Assembly: GCA_014379205.1 (NCBI GenBank)
Contig: JACMME010000102.1
Location: forward strand, 1-36,506
Direction: 5' to 3'
Origin: Gemmatimonadaceae bacterium
GTDB taxonomy: Bacteria > Gemmatimonadota > Gemmatimonadetes > Gemmatimonadales > Gemmatimonadaceae
Length of the DNA: 36,506 bases
This document shows positions 25,934-34,103 of this stretch, piece by piece. Made by a program: the position numbers and the translations under genes. Numbering within the stretch: the stretch's first letter is position 1; each line of letters opens with the position of its first letter. The notes below the pieces were generated by a model, which did no database searches, had not been told where the DNA came from, and was given only the letters and a program-made list of their open reading frames with translations.

Positions 25934-26345
25934 TCTCTCCTTGTACAAGTCCGGAGCGGCAGTCCCGAGCACTCGCGCTACGTGCAGTCCGACCGGCATA
26001 CCCCACAGGCTACGATAGAGACCGTCGAGCGAATAAAATGTTTCCCCGGTGCAGCGTCTCCGTGATTCAGGTCACACGTTTTGACTCAAGAAGGGGTGCC
26101 GCGAAGGTTTTCCGAACTGCCAGTGGTTTTATACCAACAAGCCCTTTCCTGGTGTCTCTTCATTATGATTCGTGATCTCGAAGCTTGGGTACGCATCAAT
26201 TGGTAGCTCCCGGATCATAAATACGGTATCGCATTTGATCGACGGCGCATTGTCGGGGGACGAACGGCTGGTGGTCGATGGGATTACCGGCCAGGGATCG
26301 CTCGCGCTGAACGCTCGGGGCTACAGAATTCCCAGGATCAAAGGC
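25934..26345. other. 412-bp spacer upstream of glmM, no supported gene
   Basis: This region lies between the glmM start and the stop of the receiver/HD-GYP gene, both on the minus strand. It should hold the glmM promoter. A plus-strand frame of 60 codons from GTG 26172 is open, but has no ribosome-binding site or recognisable motif. On the minus strand, a TATAAAA stretch (about 26126-26132) is a possible -10-like element without a clear -35 partner. Small hairpins are possible, including CGTG/CACG near 26060-26078, but no known riboswitch was recognised. Confidence 0.5.
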
Positions 26346-27437
26346 TCAGCGTAGCGCCCACTCCACTGCCGGACTCACCGCGATCGGCTGCTGCATGCAC
26401 GCTTCGATCTCACCACGCTCGAATGCCGCGAGAAACGCGTGAACGACCTCAGGATCGAATTGACTGCCTGCATGTTTGTTCAGCTCTGAGACGGCATCGG
26501 CGATTGACATTGTTTGACGGTACGGTCGTACGCTCATCATCGCGTCAAAGGCGTCTGCTACTGCGCAGATGCGAGCTTCAGGGGGGATATCCACGCCGCT
26601 GAGCTTATCAGGTACTCCGCGCCCGTCATAACGCTCATGGTGCGATCGGACGATGTGTAGCGCGACTTCGGCATCTGCCATTAGCGGTCGAAGTATTCGC
26701 CATCCGAGCACGGGGTGCGTCATGATATGCGCATATTCCTCGGCCGTTAGCGGACCTTCCTTGTTGAGCACCGCCTCACGAACACCGATCTTGCCGACAT
26801 CGTGCAAGTGGCCACCGAGCTCCAGCTGCCGCACCATGTCATTGTCGAGGTCAAGACCACGGCCAATGACAACCATGTACCGGCTCACACGCTCCGAGTG
26901 GCCCTTGGTATATGGATCCTTGAGCTCAAGAGCTTCAGCGAGGGACTGTATGCTGGCGAGAAAAAGCTGTTCCAGGCGCTGGGCCTGCTCTTCCACTCGC
27001 TCCTCCAGACGTTCCTGATACTCCCGGTTCTCCACGATCAGTCGGCGCTTTTCCAGCACCTGCGCGACTCGAACCCGCACCTCCTCGAGCACGAACGGCT
27101 TTGTGAGGTAATCCATGGCGCCCATGCCGATGCAATCGACGGCAACCTGGACATCAGCGACAGCGGTTATCATCACGACAGCGATATCGGGAAAACGCTG
27201 GCGGATATTGCGCAGAAGCTCGGCTCCGTCCATCAGCGGCATGCGCATGTCCGACAAGACAAGCGTCACGGATTCTCGATCGAGAATCTTGAGCGCATCC
27301 ACTCCATTGCCAGCCTCGAAGCAAATAAATCCGTCGCTCTGCAACAGTCGCATGAGCGCCTGGCGAAGTCTCGGCTCGTCGTCGACGACGAGGCAGCGAA
27401 TAGGTTGACGCGCGGCTGAAGCCGCCGACGCGGTCAA
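26346..27437 (-). CDS. Response regulator with HD-GYP-type phosphodiesterase domain
   Basis: A 363-residue two-domain regulator. The receiver (about 12-125) has phospho-acceptor D63, T91 and K113. A helical, probably coiled-coil linker (128-160) leads to an HD-GYP domain with H180, the metal pair in HLHDVGKIGV (H212/D213) and HHERYDGRGVP (266-276). HD-GYP enzymes hydrolyse cyclic di-GMP, so phosphorylation may control its turnover. The GYP tripeptide is GVP here; metal ligands are intact, so activity is plausible but not certain. The TTG start at 27437 is the only candidate near the domain. No histidine kinase lies nearby. It is divergent from the trans-sulfuration gene. Confidence 0.9.
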   Translation of the reverse strand: MTASAASAARQPIRCLVVDDEPRLRQALMRLLQSDGFICFEAGNGVDALKILDRESVTLVLSDMRMPLMDGAELLRNIRQRFPDIAVVMITAVADVQVAVDCIGMGAMDYLTKPFVLEEVRVRVAQVLEKRRLIVENREYQERLEERVEEQAQRLEQLFLASIQSLAEALELKDPYTKGHSERVSRYMVVIGRGLDLDNDMVRQLELGGHLHDVGKIGVREAVLNKEGPLTAEEYAHIMTHPVLGWRILRPLMADAEVALHIVRSHHERYDGRGVPDKLSGVDIPPEARICAVADAFDAMMSVRPYRQTMSIADAVSELNKHAGSQFDPEVVHAFLAAFERGEIEACMQQPIAVSPAVEWALR

Positions 27438-27467
27438 GCGGCTACCGCAGCGGCGCCTGCATGTCGA

Positions 27468-27484
27468 CGAATTCGAACAATTCG
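27468..27484. promoter_or_regulatory. Small palindrome in a divergent promoter region
   Basis: CGAATT (27468-27473) and AATTCG (27479-27484) form a perfect 6-bp inverted repeat around 5 bases. It lies between the divergent starts of the HD-GYP regulator and the trans-sulfuration gene and could be an operator. The evidence is only position and symmetry. Confidence 0.3.
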
Positions 27485-27538
27485 CCGCTCCGCGCCGCCC
27501 CGGTTAACTTGCCCTGAACCAAACACACTGGCCTCCGC

Positions 27539-28702
27539 ATGACACGCATTTTCGATAATGATCTGGATACCAGCTTCGGTACCCGCGCCATTCACGCCGG
27601 CCAGCGTCCGGAGCCCTTGGCGGGCGCCATAATGACGCCGGTGTACCTGACATCAACCTATGTCCACGATGCATTCGGCCAACACAAGGGTTATGAATAC
27701 GCCCGGAGCAAGAATCCTACACGTGAAGCGCTGGAGCGCAACGTAGCCGCACTCGAGGGTGCCCGGCACGGCTTCGCGTTTGCAAGCGGTACGGCGTGCG
27801 TTGACTCCATGATGAAGCTCTTCAAGGCGGGTGATCATGTAATCTGCGGCGAAAATGTGTATGGCGGAACGTTTCGGCTGTTTGACCGCCTGTTGAAGAA
27901 CCTTGGCCTGTGCTTCTCCTACGTCGACACGCGCGATCCGGAGCGCATCGCCGAAGCCTGGATGCCCAACACCGTCGCGCTGCTCGCCGAAACGCCGACG
28001 AATCCACTCATGCGCCTCACCGACATTGCCGCCGCCGCTGAGATCGCTCATGGTCACAATGCGCTCCTCATCTTCGATAACACCTTCGCAACCCCGTTCT
28101 TCCAGCGACCCTTCGAATTCGGGGCGGACATTGTCTTTCACTCCACGACGAAGTATCTGAACGGACATAGTGACATGATCGGCGGAATAGCGCTCGTGCA
28201 GGACGATGCCCTCGCGGAGCGCCTTCAGTTCATTCAGAATGCCGCCGGCGCAGTACCGGGGCCATTCGACTGCTGGCTCGCACTGAGAGGCACCAAGACG
28301 CTACATCTGCGTATGCCCCGGCACGATTCCAACGGCAGGCGCGTTGCAACCTTCCTTGCGGAGTTGGTTGGAGAGGAGAATGTCATTTATCCCGGTCTGG
28401 AATCCCACCCGCAACACGAGCTCGCGAAGCGGCAGATGACCGGTTTCGGCGGCATGATCTCCGTGGAGCTGGGAACCAGGGAGCGCGCTGGCGAGGTACT
28501 CAATCGCACGCGAATCTTTTCACTGGCGGAATCGTTAGGAGGGGTTGAAAGCCTGATCAGTCACCCGGCTTCCATGACGCACGCATCGGTGCCTCCGGAG
28601 CGGCGCGCACAGCTGGGCATTACCGAAGGACTCATTCGCCTGTCGTGTGGCGTGGAGGATGTGGAAGATTTGCTGGCGGATGTTCAACAAGCATTTTCCT
28701 AG
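27539..28702 (+). CDS. Trans-sulfuration PLP enzyme (cystathionine synthase/lyase family)
   Basis: A 387-residue Cys/Met-metabolism PLP enzyme of fold type I. The PLP lysine is K205 in HSTTKYLNGHSD, and D180 in LLIFDNTF pairs with the PLP ring nitrogen. TRAIHAGQRPEP, YEYARSKNPTREALE and SLGGVESLISHPASMTHAS are conserved in cystathionine gamma-synthase, gamma-lyase, beta-lyase and O-acetylhomoserine sulfhydrylase. Motifs alone do not separate these, so metB, metC or mccB function remains open; cystathionine gamma-synthase or lyase fits best. The ATG at 27539 is used. The M48 protease gene follows after 23 bases. No SAM or other riboswitch was seen in the 101-base leader. Confidence 0.9.
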   Translation: MTRIFDNDLDTSFGTRAIHAGQRPEPLAGAIMTPVYLTSTYVHDAFGQHKGYEYARSKNPTREALERNVAALEGARHGFAFASGTACVDSMMKLFKAGDHVICGENVYGGTFRLFDRLLKNLGLCFSYVDTRDPERIAEAWMPNTVALLAETPTNPLMRLTDIAAAAEIAHGHNALLIFDNTFATPFFQRPFEFGADIVFHSTTKYLNGHSDMIGGIALVQDDALAERLQFIQNAAGAVPGPFDCWLALRGTKTLHLRMPRHDSNGRRVATFLAELVGEENVIYPGLESHPQHELAKRQMTGFGGMISVELGTRERAGEVLNRTRIFSLAESLGGVESLISHPASMTHASVPPERRAQLGITEGLIRLSCGVEDVEDLLADVQQAFS

Positions 28703-28725
28703 ACGAGTCTCTGGAGCTACCTCAA

Positions 28726-29724
28726 ATGCCCGAACGCAAAGTCCTGACCCAGATATCCCCCGTCGCGTGGGAGCATCCCGCGGACCGCGCCGCGCTCAAC
28801 ACCATGCGCTCAATTCCCGGCTTCGATGAAGTCGTGCGCAAGGTGGCCGGATTCTTTGGTGAACGCGCGATAAGGCACCTGTTCGCCGGCAGCGCTGTTC
28901 GAGTGGGACCGCGTCAGCGGCCCAAGCTGAACGATTTGTATTCCGAGGTTCTCGAAACCATGGACTGGCCAACCCGGCCTGACCTGTACGTCACACAGAC
29001 CTCAGCGGTCAACGCGGGAGCCGTTGGATTCCAGAATCCGTTCATCGTCATCAATTCCGGAATGCTCGGCCTGCTGGATCGTGAAGAACGGCGCACTATC
29101 CTCGGGCACGAGCTCGGCCACGTCATCAGCGGGCACGCAACGTATCGCACAATCGCGCTCATTCTGCTCACAATTGGACTGCGCAATCTTCCCTTTCTCG
29201 CCGGCATGGTGTTGCTACCCATCGAGCTGGCGCTGTTCGAGTGGTTTCGCAAAAGCGAGCTGTCCAGCGACCGCGCAGGCCTCCTGTCAGGCCAGGACCC
29301 TAATGTCGCGATGAGTGCGTTCTTTCACATGGCTGGTGGACGGCCCGGTTGGAAGGATGAAGCTGGCACGGACGACAATGATGAGGTAAGCCTTGAAGAG
29401 TTCCTGGCGCAGGCCGAGGAGTATGAAACAGGTGGTACGGCAATCGACAGTGTCTTCAAGTATCTCAACGTCGCGTTCCAGACGCACCCATTTCATACTG
29501 TCCGCGTTGCGGAATTGCACCGCTGGGTTCGTTCGGGGGACTACTATCGGATCATTGGCGGAGATTATCCAAGACGCGGCGATGAGCGTCCGCTTTCGGC
29601 CGACTATTCTGACGCTGCGGATTATTACGGAGACGTCGCGCGAGGCGCCGCCAATCAGGTCGGAGAGCTGGTTCGCAATGCGCGTGACGCGTTCACTCAG
29701 GCGATGCGCAATCCGCGGAAGTGA
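28726..29724 (+). CDS. M48-family membrane zinc metalloprotease
   Basis: A 332-residue peptidase of the HtpX/Ste24 (M48) group. The zinc-binding HExxH motif is HELGH (128-132), and E178 in SELSSDRAGL is the probable third ligand. A hydrophobic stretch (about 143-172) right after the active site could form one or two membrane segments, as in HtpX, suggesting an inner-membrane protease for damaged membrane proteins. HtpX itself has additional N-terminal membrane spans that are missing here, so this is a shorter relative. The start is ATG 28726, with GGAG 10 bases upstream; the frame is open to 28645 inside the preceding gene. Its stop overlaps purD through GTGA. Confidence 0.87.
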   Translation: MPERKVLTQISPVAWEHPADRAALNTMRSIPGFDEVVRKVAGFFGERAIRHLFAGSAVRVGPRQRPKLNDLYSEVLETMDWPTRPDLYVTQTSAVNAGAVGFQNPFIVINSGMLGLLDREERRTILGHELGHVISGHATYRTIALILLTIGLRNLPFLAGMVLLPIELALFEWFRKSELSSDRAGLLSGQDPNVAMSAFFHMAGGRPGWKDEAGTDDNDEVSLEEFLAQAEEYETGGTAIDSVFKYLNVAFQTHPFHTVRVAELHRWVRSGDYYRIIGGDYPRRGDERPLSADYSDAADYYGDVARGAANQVGELVRNARDAFTQAMRNPRK

Positions 29725-31001
29725 AGGCGCTGCTCGTCGGCAGCGGGGGACGTGAGCACGCGCTGGCCTGGAAGCTTCTCCGCGATTGCCCTGCTCTCGA
29801 TCTTATCGCTGCACCCGGAAATCCAGGCATCGCCGAGCTCGCGCGTTGTAGCCCGGTAAGCGTCACGGATGTAGCTGGCCTGCTTGCCCTTGCGCGTTCA
29901 GAGTCTCCGGACGTGACGATCGTCGGTCCCGAAATGCCTCTCGCGCTGGGAATCGCTGACTGTTTTCGCGACGCCCGCCTCCCCGTTTTCGGGCCGTCGG
30001 CTCGAGCGGCGGAAATCGAGTCCTCCAAGGTTTTTGCAAAGGCTTTGATGCACGAGGCCGGAGTTCCAACCGCGCGTGCGGAGCACCACACGCACGCGAA
30101 TGCCGCGAAGAGCTGTGCACGAACGTTTGGCGCGCCGGTCGTCATTAAGGCCTCCGGACTCGCCGGCGGAAAAGGCGCCATCGTGTGTGATACCCTCGAC
30201 GAGGCGAATCGAGCGATCGACGACATGCTCGTGGGCGGACTGTTCGGACAGGCTGGCGCTGAGATTCTAGTCGAGGAGTTTATGGAGGGGGAGGAAGCAT
30301 CGATATTTGGATTGACTGACGGCATCGCTGTTCTACCAATGCTTCCCGCGCAAGATCACAAACGTTTGAGCGACGGTGACCGCGGCCCGAACACCGGCGG
30401 AATGGGGTCTTACGCTCCTGTCTCTATCGTGGATTCCCAGATGCTGGACGATATTCTGGAGCGAGTATTCATTCCTGCGCTCACAGCTCTTCGGAAGGAT
30501 GACCGCCCATTCACGGGCGTGTTGTACGCAGGTCTGATGCTCACCAGAGACGGGCCGCGAGTCATTGAGTTCAACTGCCGTTTCGGCGATCCCGAAACTG
30601 AAGCAGTTCTGCCACTCCTGGAGTCCAACCTCTTCGATGTGATGCTGGCGATTGCTAGAGGTGAATCGGTGATCGGTCACAAACTCGAGTGGAGCCCTCG
30701 CTCCACCGTTACCACGGTGGTCGCGGCAAGCGGATACCCGGACGAGCCGCGCAAGGGCGACGAAATTACACTTCCACGCTCCGCTGCCGACGTTCACATT
30801 TTTCACTCGGGCACCGCGATGTCCCACGCCGGCAAGCTTGTCACAGCGGGCGGGCGCGTCCTCGCTGTAACCGCAGTGGCGGACACGATCGTCGAAGCCC
30901 AACGCCTCAGCGGCGAGGCTGCCGGCCAGGTGCGGCTCTCGGGTAAGCAGTTCCGCAAGGATATTGGCTGGCGCGAGATCGACCGGTTCTCCAACCGTTA
31001 A
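29721..31001 (+). CDS. purD: Phosphoribosylamine--glycine ligase
   Basis: PurD (GARS) joins glycine to phosphoribosylamine with ATP in the second step of purine synthesis. The 426-residue protein has typical length. KALLVGSGGREHALAWKL is the N-terminal signature. The ATP-grasp domain includes VVIKASGLAGGKGA and EEFMEGEEASIFGLTDG, and the conserved HKRLSDGDRGPNTGGMGSY-type loop and FNCRFGDPETE follow. The GTG start lies in a GTGA overlap with the M48 gene, so translation is coupled. mutM starts 8 bases after the stop. No other purine gene is nearby. Confidence 0.97.
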   Translation: MKALLVGSGGREHALAWKLLRDCPALDLIAAPGNPGIAELARCSPVSVTDVAGLLALARSESPDVTIVGPEMPLALGIADCFRDARLPVFGPSARAAEIESSKVFAKALMHEAGVPTARAEHHTHANAAKSCARTFGAPVVIKASGLAGGKGAIVCDTLDEANRAIDDMLVGGLFGQAGAEILVEEFMEGEEASIFGLTDGIAVLPMLPAQDHKRLSDGDRGPNTGGMGSYAPVSIVDSQMLDDILERVFIPALTALRKDDRPFTGVLYAGLMLTRDGPRVIEFNCRFGDPETEAVLPLLESNLFDVMLAIARGESVIGHKLEWSPRSTVTTVVAASGYPDEPRKGDEITLPRSAADVHIFHSGTAMSHAGKLVTAGGRVLAVTAVADTIVEAQRLSGEAAGQVRLSGKQFRKDIGWREIDRFSNR

Positions 31002-31009
31002 TAGCGCCA

Positions 31010-31837
31010 GTGCCCGAGCTACCGGAAACCGAGACCATGGCGCGCGATCTGGATCGATTCGTGTCAGGCAGCAGAATAACCTCGATGAAGGTTACGCGCC
31101 CCGATGTGCTTCGCGAGGTAACCAAAGCCACCTTTCAGCGGCGCGTAGCTGGCGCCACGATCGAGCACTGTTGGCGGCGCGCAAAGCTCGTCGTTCTGGA
31201 TCTATCTACCGGTGATCGGATCGCGGTGCAACCGCGCTTCACTGGTGCGTTGTTGATTGATGCGGGGCAACTCGCCGAAGAGCAGCGGCGATATTCTACC
31301 GTCGCGTTTCTACTGGCCGACGGGCGCAAACTGCATTACCGCGACGTCCGGAGGCTCGGCACCGTGTCGCTGATGTCCCCCAAGCGCTGGCAGGAGTACA
31401 GCGGAGCGCTGGGAATCGAACCGCTTGACCCAGCCTTTGATGCGGCCTATCTATCGGGACTTGTTCGGGAGTCGCGTCAGGCGATAAAGAAGCTGATAAT
31501 GGACCAGCGACAGCTGGTAGGAGTGGGTAACATCTACGCAAACGAAGCGCTCTGGGATGCCAGGATCGACCCGTCCCGCTCCGCAAAGGCCCTCAAGCCT
31601 GCTGAAATCGCGACTTTGAGGGACGCGATTGTGAGAGTGCTTCACCGCGCCGTGAAGGCGCGTGGTACGAGCATTCGCGACTACGTCGATTCTTCCGGAG
31701 AGCGAGGTGGCTTCGGACCTCATCTGTCAGCTTACGGAAGAGAAGGTCTGCCGTGTGAACGCTGTGGCGCCCGGCTTGTTGGAACTCACGCAATCGACGG
31801 ACGGGCCACCGTTTTGTGCGTGCGCTGCCAGTCCTGA
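31010..31837 (+). CDS. mutM: Formamidopyrimidine-DNA glycosylase
   Basis: MutM/Fpg removes 8-oxoguanine and formamidopyrimidines and cuts the abasic site by beta/delta elimination. The 275-residue protein has N-terminal Pro2-Glu3 in MPELPE, the catalytic residues, and K59 in RRAKLVVLDL. The helix-two-turn-helix segment QRQLVGVGNIYANEALW (about 163-179) contacts DNA. The C-terminal zinc finger uses C249, C252, C270 and C273 with R265 between the pairs. The start is GTG 31010, giving the exact family N-terminus. It is the fourth gene of the run from the trans-sulfuration enzyme and is followed by another repair-like gene. Confidence 0.97.
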   Translation: MPELPETETMARDLDRFVSGSRITSMKVTRPDVLREVTKATFQRRVAGATIEHCWRRAKLVVLDLSTGDRIAVQPRFTGALLIDAGQLAEEQRRYSTVAFLLADGRKLHYRDVRRLGTVSLMSPKRWQEYSGALGIEPLDPAFDAAYLSGLVRESRQAIKKLIMDQRQLVGVGNIYANEALWDARIDPSRSAKALKPAEIATLRDAIVRVLHRAVKARGTSIRDYVDSSGERGGFGPHLSAYGREGLPCERCGARLVGTHAIDGRATVLCVRCQS

Positions 31838-31878
31838 AGGTGCGCGCCGCGTCACGCCGGTCCGCGGCGGAAGATCAA

Positions 31879-32961
31879 GTGCTGGTGATGAAACGGTGCG
31901 TTACATCGGGCTGCATGGACCGTCCGGGTGTGTATCGCATGCTGTCGCGCGATGGTGAGGTGCTGTACGTCGGAAAATCCAAGCGGGTCCGATCCAGACT
32001 GCTGAGCTATTTCCGGTGCGCCTTTCCCGCCGACAAGGGTGCCCGGCTCCTTCGCGAAGCCCACCAGATTGAATGGGAGTACGTACCGAGTGAGTTCGCC
32101 GCGCTCCTGCGCGAGCTTCGCCTCATTAAAACACTGCGTCCTCGCTTCAACGTCGCTCTCAAGCGGGATGCACGCCATTTCGCATTTATCAAGGTTACGG
32201 CCGGACCTGCTTCCAAGCTTCTGGTGGTGCGTGGCGCGAGTGATGATACGGCTGCAGTGTACTACGGACCATTCTTCGGCGCGCAGCAACTCGAGGAGGC
32301 TGTCCGTGAACTAAGCGATGTCCTTGGGTTGCGCGACTGCGCGCTCACTACGCACATGCACTTTGCGGATCAGCAGGAGCTCTTCCAGCTATATCCGCGC
32401 ACGCCTGGTTGCATTCGTCACGAAATCCACAAGTGTCTTGGTCCCTGCGTCGGCGGATGCTCTGTGACTCAGTACACGGAGCGAGTCGCGCTGGCGAAAG
32501 CATTTCTGGACGGCTCCAACGACGGGCCGATCGCGATACTGCGCGCACGCATGGTGGAAAGCAGCGAGCATCTCGAGTTCGAGCGAGCTGGCATCCTGCG
32601 CGATAAGGTTCAGCGACTCGAATCGCTGCGCACGCAATTTCTCCGCTTTCGCTTCGCTGTAGAGTCACTATCGTTCATATACGCTGTGCCCGGTCACGAC
32701 GGCGATGACCGCGTTTACTTCATCAGACGCGGGCGGGTGCGCGCGGAGCAGCCAGCGCCACGCTCCGCGCACGCACGCGCGGAAGTAAACGCGCTCGCGG
32801 AAGAGATCTTTGGTAGCGGTGAGCGAAGTGGCGCCCAGGTACCAACTCACGAAATAGACGAGCTGCTATTGACGACGTCGTGGTTCCGTCGTTTCCCTGA
32901 CGAGCTGGGTCGCACCAGCGAATTTTCTCCCAGGGGCGCGCCTCCGAAAACCAGGATTTAG
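31879..32961 (+). CDS. Half-length UvrC-like GIY-YIG endonuclease
   Basis: A 360-residue relative of the N-terminal half of UvrC. The GIY-YIG domain is seen as GVYRML...VLYVGKSKRVRSRL, and the metal-binding glutamate lies in ALLRELRLIKTLRPRFN. A cysteine cluster follows (GCIRHEIHKCLGPCVGGC), equivalent to the UvrC cysteine region, and then a UVR-like helical pair (ARMVESSEHLEFERAGILRD). The RNase H-like second nuclease and the helix-hairpin-helix of full UvrC are missing; the tail resembles the end of DnaQ-UvrC fusion proteins. It may make a single incision, as E. coli Cho does. GTG 31879 is chosen for GGCGGAAG 5 bases upstream; ATG 31888 and an upstream start at 31816 are alternatives. Confidence 0.8.
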   Translation: MLVMKRCVTSGCMDRPGVYRMLSRDGEVLYVGKSKRVRSRLLSYFRCAFPADKGARLLREAHQIEWEYVPSEFAALLRELRLIKTLRPRFNVALKRDARHFAFIKVTAGPASKLLVVRGASDDTAAVYYGPFFGAQQLEEAVRELSDVLGLRDCALTTHMHFADQQELFQLYPRTPGCIRHEIHKCLGPCVGGCSVTQYTERVALAKAFLDGSNDGPIAILRARMVESSEHLEFERAGILRDKVQRLESLRTQFLRFRFAVESLSFIYAVPGHDGDDRVYFIRRGRVRAEQPAPRSAHARAEVNALAEEIFGSGERSGAQVPTHEIDELLLTTSWFRRFPDELGRTSEFSPRGAPPKTRI

Positions 32962-32980
32962 ACAGCCCCCGAGGCACCGA

Positions 32981-32997
32981 AGCGGCTTGCGGCCGCT
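32981..32997. terminator. Small hairpin between convergent genes
   Basis: AGCGGC (32981-32986) and GCCGCT (32992-32997) form a perfect 6-bp stem over a 5-base loop in the 46-base gap between the UvrC-like and phosphoesterase gene ends. There is no T-tract on either side, so its action as a terminator is doubtful. Confidence 0.3.
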
Positions 32998-33007
32998 GTG
33001 CGATAGC

Positions 33008-33505
33008 CTATTCACCGCCAAGGGGAATTACCTGCGCATCGACGCTTCGATCGCGAATCGCGAGCTTCGCCACGCTGGGAGACAGTTTGAAGCGCCTCTG
33101 CCCGGCCGCTCCCGGATTGATCACCGTACGGCCGCCTGCCCGCACCACAAGCTGTTTATGCGTGTGTCCGTAGATGAGCACTTCCGCCGAGTATGCCGCT
33201 AGAAGCTTCTCGGGCGTCGGCACTCCAAGTTCATGACCGTGGCTCACATGAATGCGTAGTCCTCCGAACTGGCGCTCGATCGCGCCCGCAAGTCGGTGAT
33301 CATCGGGTGGATCCGTGTTGCCAAACACAGCAAAGGTAGGAGCGATCTCGCCGAGCGCGTCCAAAATGTCGTCGCCCCCGACATCACCAGCGTGGAATAT
33401 GACGTGCACTCCGTCCAGGGCCGCAAAAACTTCGGGTCGCAGCAGCCCATGCGTGTCAGATATGAGCCCGATCAGGTGGATCGGGGAGTCAATCTCCTTC
33501 GGCAT
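33008..33505 (-). CDS. YfcE/MJ0936-type metallophosphoesterase
   Basis: A 165-residue calcineurin-like phosphoesterase of the small YfcE group. All metal-binding motifs are present: DTHG (17-20), GD in HAGDVGG (D41), GN in FGNTD (N63), H89/H91 in SHGHE and GHTH (113-116). These enzymes hydrolyse phosphodiesters such as cyclic nucleotides in vitro; the natural substrate is generally unknown. The ATG at 33505 overlaps the end of ubiX by 17 bases and has a GGCGAGG site beside it; the frame continues far upstream, but only as an antisense-like shadow of ubiX. It is last in the ubiD-ubiA-ubiX run. Confidence 0.9.
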   Translation of the reverse strand: MPKEIDSPIHLIGLISDTHGLLRPEVFAALDGVHVIFHAGDVGGDDILDALGEIAPTFAVFGNTDPPDDHRLAGAIERQFGGLRIHVSHGHELGVPTPEKLLAAYSAEVLIYGHTHKQLVVRAGGRTVINPGAAGQRRFKLSPSVAKLAIRDRSVDAQVIPLGGE

Positions 33506-34103
33506 CCTCGCCTGCGTTCCATCGCCGGCCAAGTTGATGATCGACGCCAAGGTGGTCCAGCACGCGCGCCACGACGAAATCCACGAGCTGTGTGATTTCT
33601 GAAGGGCGATGATAGAAGCCGGGTGCCGCGGGGAGAACAGTAGCGCCGGCACGCGTGACCCGGAGCATGTTCTCGAGATGAATCGCGCTGAGGGGCGTTT
33701 CTCGTGGGACGAGTATGAGCCGGCGCCGCTCCTTGAGCGCAACGTCAGCAGCCCGCTCAACCAGCGATCGCGATGCGCCCGTGCTGATCGCGGCAAGCGT
33801 TCCCATCGAACACGGACAGATGACCATTCCGGCGTTGAGAGCGGAGCCCGACGCCGGCGTAGCGCCACGATCTGCATCATCGAACACGGTCACCAGATTG
33901 TCCCAGTTCGCGCTGCCCAGTTGCTCGCGAAGCTCGGACACGTCGCGAATGTCGCTCTCCACCTCCAGCAGCCGCCAGCCGTGCGATGAAATCACCAACC
34001 ATACCATGCGCTGAGCGGCAAGGAGCGCTTCGAGAAGTCGGACCGCGTATGGCGCGCCCGACGCCCCGGTCACCGCGACTATCACTGGGAGTGCGGCGCT
34101 CAC
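33489..34103 (-). CDS. ubiX: Flavin prenyltransferase UbiX
   Basis: UbiX attaches a dimethylallyl unit to FMN, making the prenylated FMN cofactor used by UbiD. The 204-residue protein shows the FMN-binding VAVTGASGAPYAVRLLEAL (9-27), SSHG, and the conserved late segment LVPRETPLSAIHLENML with CPCSMGTLAAIS near the active site. The GTG start forms a GTGA overlap with ubiA, so the enzymes should be made together. Co-occurrence with UbiD in the same operon fits the cofactor partnership. In an organism with the futalosine route it could equally be named MqnM; the sequence does not decide. Confidence 0.93.
   Translation of the reverse strand: MSAALPVIVAVTGASGAPYAVRLLEALLAAQRMVWLVISSHGWRLLEVESDIRDVSELREQLGSANWDNLVTVFDDADRGATPASGSALNAGMVICPCSMGTLAAISTGASRSLVERAADVALKERRRLILVPRETPLSAIHLENMLRVTRAGATVLPAAPGFYHRPSEITQLVDFVVARVLDHLGVDHQLGRRWNAGEDAEGD

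Noticed and set aside
25934-26345. Possible riboswitch upstream of glmM
   Set aside because: Some short hairpins can form, but no known riboswitch or glmS-type ribozyme pattern was recognised.
26172-26354. 60-codon plus-strand frame from GTG
   Set aside because: No ribosome-binding site, no motif and it runs into the end of the HD-GYP gene on the other strand.
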